Source: Bacillota bacterium (GTDB taxonomy: Bacteria; Bacillota; Clostridia; Tissierellales; Peptoniphilaceae). From it: DNA of 20,377 bases. The translations under genes and the position numbers were made by a program. Of the stretch, positions 7,256-13,721 are shown in pieces (within the stretch, counting starts at the first letter, position 1; every line of letters begins with the position of its first letter). The stretch lies in the NCBI GenBank assembly GCA_023393815.1, contig JAEXBU010000072.1:1-20377 (forward strand). The letters are read 5' to 3'. The notes under the pieces are model-generated. The model ran no database searches. It had not been told where the DNA came from and worked only from the letters and a program-made list of their open reading frames with translations.

Positions 7256-7273
7256 TGGTCGCCTTTGCGGCCA
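7256..7273 (+). promoter_or_regulatory. hairpin at the 5' end of the pta leader
   Basis: TGGTCGC (7256-7262) pairs with GCGGCCA (7267-7273) around CTTT, with one G-T pair. It would sit at about +6 of the pta mRNA, where a 5' stem often stabilises a transcript. No riboswitch class is recognised and no T-run follows. Confidence 0.45.
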
Positions 7274-7321
7274 GGGCAATGTACAGAACGATTTAGCCAA
7301 TGAAGGAGAAAGGAACATACC

Positions 7322-8302
7322 ATGGATTTTATTCAAGAGTTACGCGACCGTCTCGCTTGTCGCGACATTCGGATCGTCTTTCCGGAAGGGGAAGATCCGA
7401 GAATTCTTTGGGCAGCTGTAGAACATCAAAAAGAAGGTTTGATCCACCCGATCGTCATCGGTTTTAGAAATGAAATTGAAGAAACGGCGAAAAAAGAAGG
7501 CATCGATATTTCGAGTCTGGAAATCGTGGAATTGGGTCACTACGAACACATCGATGAACTCGTGGAAAAGTTCGTCGAACGCCGTAAGGGGAAAATCGAC
7601 GAAACCCGTGCCCGCGCACAATTGCACGACCCGAACTACTTGGGCACCATGATGGTTTATGCCGGCCATGCCGACGGCATGGTTTCCGGTGCGGTACACA
7701 CGACGGGGCAAACCATTCTTCCCGCACTGCAAATTATCAAGACGAAAAAAGGCGTCAACCGCGTATCCGGTCTGTTCATTCTTTTGCGAGGGGACGAACG
7801 TTATCTGATGGCCGATTGTGCAATTAACACGGAAATGGACGCACCGACTTTGGCCGAAGTGGCCGTCTCCACCAACGAAACGGCAAAACAATTCGGTTTC
7901 GATCCCAAGATCGCCATGCTTTCTTTCTCCACCAAGGGTTCTGCAAAGAGCGACTCGGTTAAGAAGGTAGAAGTAGCGACGTATCTGGTGAAAGAAGCCC
8001 ATCCGGAAATCAATGTCGACGGGGAACTTCAATTCGACGCCGCCATTGACGCCACCGTCGCTAAGAAAAAAGCGCCGGGTTCCGACGTTGCCGGTCAAGC
8101 CAACACCTTTATTTTCCCGAACTTGGAATGCGGCAATATCGGCTACAAGATCGCCCAACGTCTCGGCGGATTTACCGCTATCGGACCGGTTCTCCAAGGT
8201 TTAAATATGCCGGTGAACGACTTGAGCCGCGGTTGCAACAAAGAAGAAACCTACGAATTGGCTTTGATTACCGCTGTACAAGCTTGCCTCGGAAGAGAAT
8301 AA
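7322..8302 (+). CDS. pta: phosphate acetyltransferase
   Basis: This enzyme converts acetyl-CoA and phosphate to acetyl phosphate and CoA. Together with acetate kinase, which is not in the window, it gives ATP in anaerobes. The 326-aa protein covers a single PTA_PTB domain, the short Pta form lacking the N-terminal DRTGG/regulatory part of enteric Pta. Conserved stretches include VFPEGEDPRILWA near the N-terminus, VSGAVHTTGQT (about 119-129), and QFDAAIDATVA and NTFIFPNLECGNIGYK in the C-terminal half. The ATG is preceded by AAAGGA at 7309-7314 with a 7-nt gap. The gene has its own promoter and terminator, so it is a single-gene unit. Phosphate butyryltransferase is an alternative but the C-terminal signature favours Pta. 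Confidence 0.95.
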   Translation: MDFIQELRDRLACRDIRIVFPEGEDPRILWAAVEHQKEGLIHPIVIGFRNEIEETAKKEGIDISSLEIVELGHYEHIDELVEKFVERRKGKIDETRARAQLHDPNYLGTMMVYAGHADGMVSGAVHTTGQTILPALQIIKTKKGVNRVSGLFILLRGDERYLMADCAINTEMDAPTLAEVAVSTNETAKQFGFDPKIAMLSFSTKGSAKSDSVKKVEVATYLVKEAHPEINVDGELQFDAAIDATVAKKKAPGSDVAGQANTFIFPNLECGNIGYKIAQRLGGFTAIGPVLQGLNMPVNDLSRGCNKEETYELALITAVQACLGRE

Positions 8303-8336
8303 AACAAAAAAATCGGCCCGCAAGGGCCTTTTTTTC
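8303..8336 (+). terminator. terminator after pta
   Basis: GGCCC (8315-8319) pairs with GGGCC (8324-8328) around a GCAA tetraloop, followed by seven T residues. An A-rich stretch on the 5' side would also let it work on the other strand. Confidence 0.88.
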
Positions 8337-8357
8337 TACTGTGAATAAGGTGAGGAA

Positions 8358-9161
8358 ATGGATGCTTTTAATCGATTAAAAGAAAATGTAGCCGCCTACG
8401 ACAAGGTGGCAATCGCCTATTCCGGCGGCGTAGATTCGTCCTTTCTTATGGCCGTAGCCACGGAAGTGTTGGGCGTGGAAAATGTTATGGGGATTTATGT
8501 GGAGAACGAACTTCATCCCCGGCGCGAACGTTTCGACGCCTATGTTTTGGCGGAGATGATGGGCTGGCAGGTGAAGGTAATCGAGGCCAGCATAAAAACG
8601 GACGAAGCGGTCATGGCGAACGATGTAAACCGCTGTTACTACTGTAAGCGCCGGGCTTTTCGCGCCGTAAAAGACTACGCCGAAAAGAAGGGATATGCCG
8701 TGCTTTTGGACGGCACGAATTTAGACGACCTCTTGGATCGGCGGCCGGGATTGAAAGCGCTGGAAGAGTTGGGTGTGAAGAGCCCGCTGAAAGAATCCCG
8801 CATTACCAAGGACCAAGTGCGGGAACTGTCCAAGAAACAGTACGATTTGCCTACGTGGAACAAGCCTTCCGATTCCTGTTTGGCGACGCGCATTCCCTAC
8901 GGTACACCTTTGACGGAAGAGGCACTGAAATTGGTGGAGGAAGGAGAAAGCTATCTCCACCAATTGGGCTATTTGACCTGTCGCTTGCGCCTCCACGGAA
9001 AAGTGGCGCGGGTGGAAATTCCCGTAGCGGATTTTCAAAAGTTTTTGGAAAATCACAGGCTGAATGTAGCGGCCTATTTCAAGGAGCTGGGGATCACTTA
9101 TACGGCGCTGGATGTGTTGGGTTTTCGTTCCGGCTCCGGGGATGAAGGGTTGGAAAAATAG
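8358..9161 (+). CDS. larE: ATP-dependent sacrificial sulfur transferase LarE, three-cysteine type
   Basis: LarE adenylates and sulfurates the pyridinium carboxylates during synthesis of the nickel-pincer nucleotide (NPN) cofactor, first found in lactate racemase. The 267-aa protein has the PP-loop SGGVDSS at residues 22-28. It carries CYYC at Cys93/Cys96 and SCLATRIPYG with Cys174. In Lactiplantibacillus plantarum LarE a single Cys176 gives up its sulfur. Homologues with three cysteines, such as Thermotoga maritima LarE, use a [4Fe-4S] cluster instead. The pattern here fits the cluster type (inference). The ATG at 8358 has GAGG just upstream. Its TAG shares one base with the GTG of larC. No promoter of its own is recognised after the pta terminator. 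Confidence 0.92.
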   Translation: MDAFNRLKENVAAYDKVAIAYSGGVDSSFLMAVATEVLGVENVMGIYVENELHPRRERFDAYVLAEMMGWQVKVIEASIKTDEAVMANDVNRCYYCKRRAFRAVKDYAEKKGYAVLLDGTNLDDLLDRRPGLKALEELGVKSPLKESRITKDQVRELSKKQYDLPTWNKPSDSCLATRIPYGTPLTEEALKLVEEGESYLHQLGYLTCRLRLHGKVARVEIPVADFQKFLENHRLNVAAYFKELGITYTALDVLGFRSGSGDEGLEK

Positions 9162-10330
9162 TGCGGGCGTTGTATATCGATCCCTTTAGCGGGATCAGCG
9201 GCAATATGTTCATCGGCGCGATGATCGACGCGGGTCTGTCGCCTAAGGGATTTTTGGGAGGTCTTGCGCCTTTAGGGATCGAAGAGGAAGATCTTATCGT
9301 CGAAAAGCGGGAGAAGACGGGGATTCTCGCCACGTATTTTAATTTAAAAAGCGAAGAAGTGCGTGGCGAATGCCGTCATCACCATCATCATCGCGGCCTC
9401 GCCGATATGCTGGAGCTGATAGAAAAAAGCGGCTTTGATCGGGAGGTAAAGGATTTGGCGAAGGCCATCTACCTTCCCATGGCAGAAGCCGAAGCCGCCG
9501 TCCACGGCAAGGATCTTTACGAAGTCCACTTCCACGAAGTGGGCGAGTTGGACGCCGTGGTGGATGTGTTAGGTGCGGCCTATTACACGGTATTAAGCGG
9601 CGTGGAAGCTGTCTACGTGGGAAAAATCAACACGGGAGCGGGCATGGTCACCTGTGCCCACGGAACCTATCCCGTGCCCGCGCCGGCTACGGCCCATATT
9701 CTGTCCACCATGGAGGTGCCGTTGGGAGGTGCCTACGTGGAAAGGGAGCTTACGACTCCTACGGGAGCGGCAATTTTGAAGGGGCTTCGCGCACAGTACA
9801 GGACCAGACCTGAGGGCCGGGTACTTAAAGTAGCCTACGGCGCCGGTTCGAAGGATGGGGTTCTTGCCAACGTCCTTCGGATCTTTCTGTTGGAGACGGA
9901 AGAGGCCTGCGTGCCCGTATTTTACAGCTGCAATTTGGACGACATGACCGGGGAGGCCATGGGTTTCTGCATGGAGCGGCTCTTTGACGCTGGTGCGCGG
10001 GACGTGAGCTTTGCGCCGATTTTTATGAAGAAAAATCGCCCGGGCTACCGTCTGGACGTCTTAACCGACGGCGGCCGCGAGAAGGACGTTTTGGATGCGC
10101 TCTTTACGCATACCACCACCTTGGGCGTCAAGAAAATTCCCCTGGAAAAAATCGAGCTGCCCCGAGCGATTCGCGACGTTTCTACGGAGTTCGGACCCGT
10201 CGCGACGAAATTTGCCCGCTATAAAGATCTGGAGAAAATAGCGCCCGAGTACGAAGATGTAAAGGCGCTGGCGGTGAAGCACGGCATTTCTATGGAGGCC
10301 GTTCGTCGGGCGTGGGAATTGCGATCATGA
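9161..10330 (+). CDS. larC: nickel insertase LarC (pyridinium-dithiocarboxylate-mononucleotide nickel chelatase), unsplit
   Basis: LarC uses CTP to insert nickel into the LarE product, completing the NPN cofactor. The 389-aa protein begins with the family signature DPFSGISGNM (7-16), carries a run of five His at 73-77 that could bind nickel, and has HFHEVGELDAVVDV in the middle region. The whole protein is in one frame. In L. plantarum the same product comes from larC1 and larC2 through a programmed frameshift, so the gene is fused here. The GTG start overlaps larE by one base (TAGTG). Its stop overlaps the next gene's ATG as ATGA. LarA and LarB are not in the window, so the target enzyme and the first biosynthetic step must be encoded elsewhere. 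Confidence 0.93.
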   Translation: MRALYIDPFSGISGNMFIGAMIDAGLSPKGFLGGLAPLGIEEEDLIVEKREKTGILATYFNLKSEEVRGECRHHHHHRGLADMLELIEKSGFDREVKDLAKAIYLPMAEAEAAVHGKDLYEVHFHEVGELDAVVDVLGAAYYTVLSGVEAVYVGKINTGAGMVTCAHGTYPVPAPATAHILSTMEVPLGGAYVERELTTPTGAAILKGLRAQYRTRPEGRVLKVAYGAGSKDGVLANVLRIFLLETEEACVPVFYSCNLDDMTGEAMGFCMERLFDAGARDVSFAPIFMKKNRPGYRLDVLTDGGREKDVLDALFTHTTTLGVKKIPLEKIELPRAIRDVSTEFGPVATKFARYKDLEKIAPEYEDVKALAVKHGISMEAVRRAWELRS

Positions 10331-10920
10331 AAAAGTATTATGGAGTAAAAGCGGGGAGAGTGCCGGGGATTTACCGGGACTGGGACAGCTGCAAAGCGCA
10401 GGTGCACGGGTACAAGGGCGCCGTTTATAAATCCTTTAAGACCGAAGCGGAGGCGGCGGCCTTTGTGGAAGAGAGAGAAAAAGAGATGCCGGAAGCGGAG
10501 GCGGTGGCCTATGTGGACGGTTCGTACCGCAACGAAGATAAGTCCTATAGCTACGGCGTCACCATGACATGGAAAGAGGGACGCTGGGAGGACAGCGGCC
10601 GATTCACCGGAGAGGAAGCGGCCATGCGCAACGTGGCCGGCGAAATTTTAGGGGCGCGGGCGGCGATGGAAAAGGCTCTGGAGCTGGGGCTTTCGTCTCT
10701 CGTCCTCTGTTACGACTATGCCGGCATCGAGCATTGGGCAAAGGGAGAGTGGAAGTGCAATAAAAAAGGAACCATAGAATACAAGGCGTTCTACGATTCC
10801 ATAAAAGACCGACTCAAGGTCATTTTCGTGAAGATTGAAGCCCACACCGGCGTCGAAGGAAATGAACGGGCCGATACCTTGGCGAAGGAAGCGGAGTTTA
10901 GTCCAACTTCCGAAGGATAA
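10327..10920 (+). CDS. rnhA: ribonuclease HI with N-terminal viroplasmin-type hybrid-binding domain
   Basis: This enzyme cuts the RNA strand of RNA-DNA hybrids. The 197-aa protein has two parts. Residues 1-50 form a Caulimovirus viroplasmin/RNase HI N-terminal domain (YYGVKAGRVPGIY and the W/Y-rich pattern), which binds hybrids. Residues 58-191 form the RNase H fold. All catalytic acids are visible: Asp64 in YVDGSY, Glu106 in GEILGA, Asp130 in CYDY and Asp183 in NERADTLA, with the flap His173 in HTG. I chose ATG 10327 because it makes an ATGA overlap with larC and begins at the domain. A frame from 10312 would add five residues. The 3' end overlaps the convergent dCMP deaminase gene by 23 bp. 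No functional tie to larE/larC is known. Confidence 0.93.
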   Translation: MKKYYGVKAGRVPGIYRDWDSCKAQVHGYKGAVYKSFKTEAEAAAFVEEREKEMPEAEAVAYVDGSYRNEDKSYSYGVTMTWKEGRWEDSGRFTGEEAAMRNVAGEILGARAAMEKALELGLSSLVLCYDYAGIEHWAKGEWKCNKKGTIEYKAFYDSIKDRLKVIFVKIEAHTGVEGNERADTLAKEAEFSPTSEG

Positions 10921-11320
10921 TGCCGTTTTTCTCAAACAGACTGACGGCGTAATCGTCCACCCGATAGGCGTTTTTGTAAATGACTTCTCGAATGCCCGCC
11001 TGAATTAACGCCTTTGTGCAGTTTAAGCAGGGAAAATGGGTAACATAACAGACAGTGTCCTTGGTGGGGATTCCCTCCTTGGCACAGTACAACAGCGCGT
11101 TCATTTCCGCGTGGATCGTGGCGATACAGTGGCCGTCGCGCATGGTGTGACCTACGTCGTCGCAGTGGGGGTTGCCCGCTACGGAACCGTTGTAGCCGGT
11201 GGAGACGATGCGGTGGTCTTTGTTTACCAAAACGCAACCTACAAAGGCTCGGTCGCAGGTAGATCGACTGGCGACTATTTCGGTGATTTGCATAAAATAG
11301 GTGTCCCAAGATTTTCTCAA
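10898..11320 (-). CDS. deoxycytidylate (dCMP) deaminase, ComEB-like
   Basis: This is a zinc enzyme converting dCMP to dUMP for thymidylate synthesis. In B. subtilis the homologue ComEB lies in the comE locus. The 140-aa protein has the zinc site HAE (His70, Glu72) and PCLNC (Cys98, Cys101). It also has the GYNG and PHCDD stretches that separate dCMP deaminases from cytidine deaminases and tRNA deaminases. The start is TTG at 11318-11320, chosen because AAAGGAGG lies 6 nt before it and the protein then begins RKSWDTYFM, as in homologues. A longer frame reaches ATG 11377 but has no ribosome site and would cross the promoter. The 3' end overlaps rnhA. Comparable enzymes are allosterically controlled by dCTP and dTTP, which cannot be judged here. 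Confidence 0.93.
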   Translation of the reverse strand: MRKSWDTYFMQITEIVASRSTCDRAFVGCVLVNKDHRIVSTGYNGSVAGNPHCDDVGHTMRDGHCIATIHAEMNALLYCAKEGIPTKDTVCYVTHFPCLNCTKALIQAGIREVIYKNAYRVDDYAVSLFEKNGIILRKLD

Positions 11321-11326
11321 AGTAAA

Positions 11327-11334
11327 CCTCCTTT
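11327..11334 (-). promoter_or_regulatory. ribosome binding site deciding the TTG start of the dCMP deaminase
   Basis: AAAGGAGG read on the minus strand, 6 nt before TTG at 11320. It is the only strong site near the family-expected N-terminus. Confidence 0.8.
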
Positions 11335-11339
11335 CGTTA

Positions 11340-11367
11340 AGTATAGCACGTGAAGAGGATGTGTTAA
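11340..11367 (-). promoter_or_regulatory. promoter of the dCMP deaminase gene
   Basis: On the minus strand, TTAACA (11367-11362) and TATACT (11345-11340) are 16 bp apart. The predicted start near 11333 leaves about 13 nt of leader, almost all of it the ribosome site. Confidence 0.6.
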
Positions 11368-11392
11368 AAGGAGGCAAGGAAAGGAATTATTT

Positions 11393-11848
11393 ATGAAACA
11401 GACAATCCATGAATTTAAAGACTTTATCGCCAGGGGCAATGTGATGGATATGGCCGTCGGGGTAATCGTAGGCGGAGCTTTCGGAAAGATTGTCACCTCC
11501 CTGGTCAACGATATGCTCATGCCCTTAATCGGCCTCTTGCTCGGCGGTGTGGATCTCACAAAGATGTATGTGGCTCTGGACGGAAAAACCTACGCCAATC
11601 CTGTGAAAGCGGCGGAAAGCGGCGCACCTATTTTGGCTTACGGCAATTTCTTGCAAAACGTCATCGACTTTTTAATCATCGCCTTCGTAATCTTTATTGT
11701 CATTAAACAGTTCGGAAAAATAAAAGACCGTTTCATTCCCAAAGAAGAGGAAGTGGCGACCACCAAGGTGTGCCCCTACTGCAAGGAAGAAGTGCACATC
11801 GACGCCACCCGTTGCCCTCACTGCACTGCTGTTTTGGAGGATAAGTAG
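11393..11848 (+). CDS. mscL: large-conductance mechanosensitive channel MscL with C-terminal zinc ribbon
   Basis: MscL opens under high membrane tension to release solutes during osmotic downshock. The 151-aa subunit has an N-terminal amphipathic helix (FKDFIARGNVMDMAVGV) and a first transmembrane helix (about 18-50) with the Gly-rich GVIVGGAFGKIV pore motif. A periplasmic loop (51-84), a second transmembrane helix (86-107) and a cytoplasmic linker follow. Beyond the usual end, residues 127-144 form CPYC-x10-CPHC, a zinc-ribbon pattern that ordinary MscL (about 130-140 aa) lacks. ATG 11393 has AAGGA 7 nt upstream. Its TAG shares one base with the GTG of the patatin gene. It is divergent from the dCMP deaminase gene, and I see no convincing promoter for this strand in the short gap. 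Confidence 0.95.
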   Translation: MKQTIHEFKDFIARGNVMDMAVGVIVGGAFGKIVTSLVNDMLMPLIGLLLGGVDLTKMYVALDGKTYANPVKAAESGAPILAYGNFLQNVIDFLIIAFVIFIVIKQFGKIKDRFIPKEEEVATTKVCPYCKEEVHIDATRCPHCTAVLEDK

Positions 11849-12966
11849 TGGCCAAAGGCTTAGTGCTCGAAGGAGGCGGCGCCAAGGGAAGTTACCAATT
11901 GGGGCTGTACCGCGCCGTTCAGGAGATACATCCGGACATTCGTCTGGTCGTAGGAACGTCTATGGGGGCCTTGACGGGTGCCTTTATCGTACAGGGAAAT
12001 ACCGATGTATTGGCGGACATTTGGCAAAAGACGTCTTTTGACGGAAGTCGAGAGCTGATGCTTTCCTTGGATCAGGTGAAAAAGACGCCGGATCTTCTTC
12101 GCATTGCAAAGACCGCCCGCGCCGTCTTCCACGTGGATATGGCCCCGTTAAAGGAAATGATCCATCGTCACGTGGACGAGGAGAAAATCCGCGCGGCGGA
12201 AGTGGATTACGGCTTGGTGGTCTACAGCGTGAGCGAGGGAAAGACGAAATTTCTCTATTTGGACGATATCCCCGAGGGGAAACTGAATCAATACATTTTG
12301 GCCAGTTGCGCCTATCCTATTTTTCCGCCGGTAAAGATCGACGGGAAACTTTATGTGGATGGAGGGGTGGGAAACAATCTGCCCTATGAAATGGTTCTTG
12401 CCCGGGGATTGGATCCCTTGATCTTACGGACGAATCCCCCGAAAGAAGGGGAGGAGTTCCCGGAAAACGCCACGGTCTTGGGACCTCTTCGCCCCATTGC
12501 CGATACCTTGCACTTCGATTCCGCCTTGGCGCCGGAACGCATGCAACAGGGTTACCGTCATGGTCGGCGGATCCTTATGGGCTACGACGGCCTGGATTAT
12601 ACCTTTTACCCTTTGTCGGAAAGGGAAGCTTTTAACCGCCTCGGAGAACTGTTCTTTGCCCGAGCGGAAGACTTTCGCTATTTGTCGAAGGCCAAAGGCA
12701 GCAGCGAGCGGGGCATTGTGGAAAACCTCTGGCCGGAGCTAGCCGAAGCATTGGGTCTTTCGGAAGAGTACAGCTACAAATCCCTTTTTATCGCCCTGTT
12801 GGAAGCGCGAGGCGAACAAATTCACTTGCCGAAAGATCCGTCCTATACGGTCGACGGATTTTTAAGCGCCTTGGAAGAAAAGAGCCACGTCCACCCGCGG
12901 ATGCAAACCACCTTGGATCGGGTGCTCTATCTATTATTTTGCGGAAAGAGGTTAGCCATTGAATAA
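11848..12966 (+). CDS. patatin-like phospholipase
   Basis: The 372-aa protein begins with a patatin domain: oxyanion loop GGGAKGSYQLG (9-19), nucleophile elbow GTSMG with Ser38 (36-40), and the catalytic Asp171 in DGGVGNN (171-177). This Ser-Asp dyad acts on acyl esters of phospholipids or other lipids. No signal peptide is present, so it should act in the cytoplasm or at the inner membrane face. After about residue 200 comes a C-terminal extension (about 170 aa) with no motif I recognise. GTG start 11848 follows GGAGG at 11836-11840 and overlaps mscL by one base. Its end overlaps the Nudix gene by 8 bp. The substrate is unknown. The link to a tension-gated channel suggests membrane lipid turnover (inference). 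Confidence 0.9.
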   Translation: MAKGLVLEGGGAKGSYQLGLYRAVQEIHPDIRLVVGTSMGALTGAFIVQGNTDVLADIWQKTSFDGSRELMLSLDQVKKTPDLLRIAKTARAVFHVDMAPLKEMIHRHVDEEKIRAAEVDYGLVVYSVSEGKTKFLYLDDIPEGKLNQYILASCAYPIFPPVKIDGKLYVDGGVGNNLPYEMVLARGLDPLILRTNPPKEGEEFPENATVLGPLRPIADTLHFDSALAPERMQQGYRHGRRILMGYDGLDYTFYPLSEREAFNRLGELFFARAEDFRYLSKAKGSSERGIVENLWPELAEALGLSEEYSYKSLFIALLEARGEQIHLPKDPSYTVDGFLSALEEKSHVHPRMQTTLDRVLYLLFCGKRLAIE

Positions 12967-13588
12967 AAAAGAACTTACCCGTCTTTTGGAAAAACATACG
13001 CCCGAACCCTTAGGGTTGGATCACCGCTATGCCGTTTTGTGCGCTTTGATGGAAGTGGACGGGCAACTGCATGTGCTTTTTGAAAAGCGATCCTCCCGTC
13101 TAAAGAGCCATACCGCAGAGGTATCTCTCCCCGGAGGCCGAATCGAAGAGGGGGAGACGCCGAAAGAGGCGGCTTTTCGCGAAACGGTGGAAGAGCTTCG
13201 AATCGATCCCGACGCCGTGGAGATCCTCGGCGAAAGCGACTACCTGGTCACCCGGCAAAGTAAAGCCGTACACTGTTTTATCGGCGTTCTCCACGGCATC
13301 GACGTGGAAGACATCGATCCGGAGCCCGAAGAAGTGGCCTACGTCTTTACGGTGCCTTTATCCGTTTTTTTGGAGACGGAACCGGAAGTACATTCCATCG
13401 AGTTTAAAAAAGACAAAGACGACGATTTTCCCTACGAACTCATCCCTTCCACAACGGTGGCGCCCTTTAACAACTACATCGATCACGTCTTTTTTTATAA
13501 AGGCGCCGAAAAGAAAGAGCAAATCGTCTGGGGAATGACGGCCAAGCTCATGTACGGCGTGGCGCATCTCTTAAAGACCCAGCTATAG
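12959..13588 (+). CDS. Nudix hydrolase, probable CoA-pyrophosphatase type (NudL/YeaB-like)
   Basis: The 209-aa protein has the Nudix box at about residues 60-82, with Gly60, Glu66, Arg74, Glu75, Glu78 and Glu79. The late Gly of the consensus is Arg81 here. Just before it, EKRSSRLKSHTAEVSLPGG matches the UPF0035-type signature of CoA diphosphatases, which split CoA and acyl-CoA into 3',5'-ADP and phosphopantetheine products. That activity is inferred from this motif. The start is TTG at 12959, with GAGG upstream, overlapping the end of the patatin gene, so the two are probably coupled. A CoA-degrading Nudix enzyme beside a lipid hydrolase would fit a lipid or acyl-CoA turnover unit. ADP-sugar or other nucleotide substrates remain possible. 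Confidence 0.87.
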   Translation: MNKKELTRLLEKHTPEPLGLDHRYAVLCALMEVDGQLHVLFEKRSSRLKSHTAEVSLPGGRIEEGETPKEAAFRETVEELRIDPDAVEILGESDYLVTRQSKAVHCFIGVLHGIDVEDIDPEPEEVAYVFTVPLSVFLETEPEVHSIEFKKDKDDDFPYELIPSTTVAPFNNYIDHVFFYKGAEKKEQIVWGMTAKLMYGVAHLLKTQL

Positions 13589-13619
13589 ATTACAAAAAGA
13601 TGACATAAACGGAAATGCC

Positions 13620-13648
13620 TTGTCACAAGATTTCGAAATTGATACAAT
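13620..13648 (+). promoter_or_regulatory. promoter of the 3D-domain protein gene
   Basis: TTGTCA (13620-13625) and TACAAT (13643-13648) are separated by 17 bp. Transcription would start near 13655, so the leader is about 67 nt and begins just before the palindrome at 13662-13676. Confidence 0.75.
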
Positions 13649-13661
13649 AAACTCCGTAAAA

Positions 13662-13676
13662 GTTACAAACTGTAAC
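13662..13676. promoter_or_regulatory. palindrome GTTACA-N3-TGTAAC, possible operator
   Basis: A perfect 6-bp inverted repeat with a 3-bp centre, at about +7 to +21 of the predicted transcript. The same core, TTACA-N3-TGTAA, recurs upstream of the next gene at 14719-14735. Read on the minus strand it is also TGTTAC-N4-TGTAAC, one base short of the WalR box spacing (TGTWAH-N5-TGTWAH). Confidence 0.5.
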
Positions 13677-13721
13677 AATTAATCGGAAACAGACGAATCT
13701 TGAGATAAAGGAGTTTTCATC

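Noticed and set aside
7340..8197. A 285-codon open frame on the minus strand inside pta
   Set aside because: It is fully antisense to a clearly identified enzyme gene, has no start signal, and its composition is that of a reverse-complement shadow.
11321..11377. Longer N-terminus for the dCMP deaminase from ATG 11377
   Set aside because: It would include the ribosome site and promoter of the TTG start. The added residues do not look like the family N-terminus.
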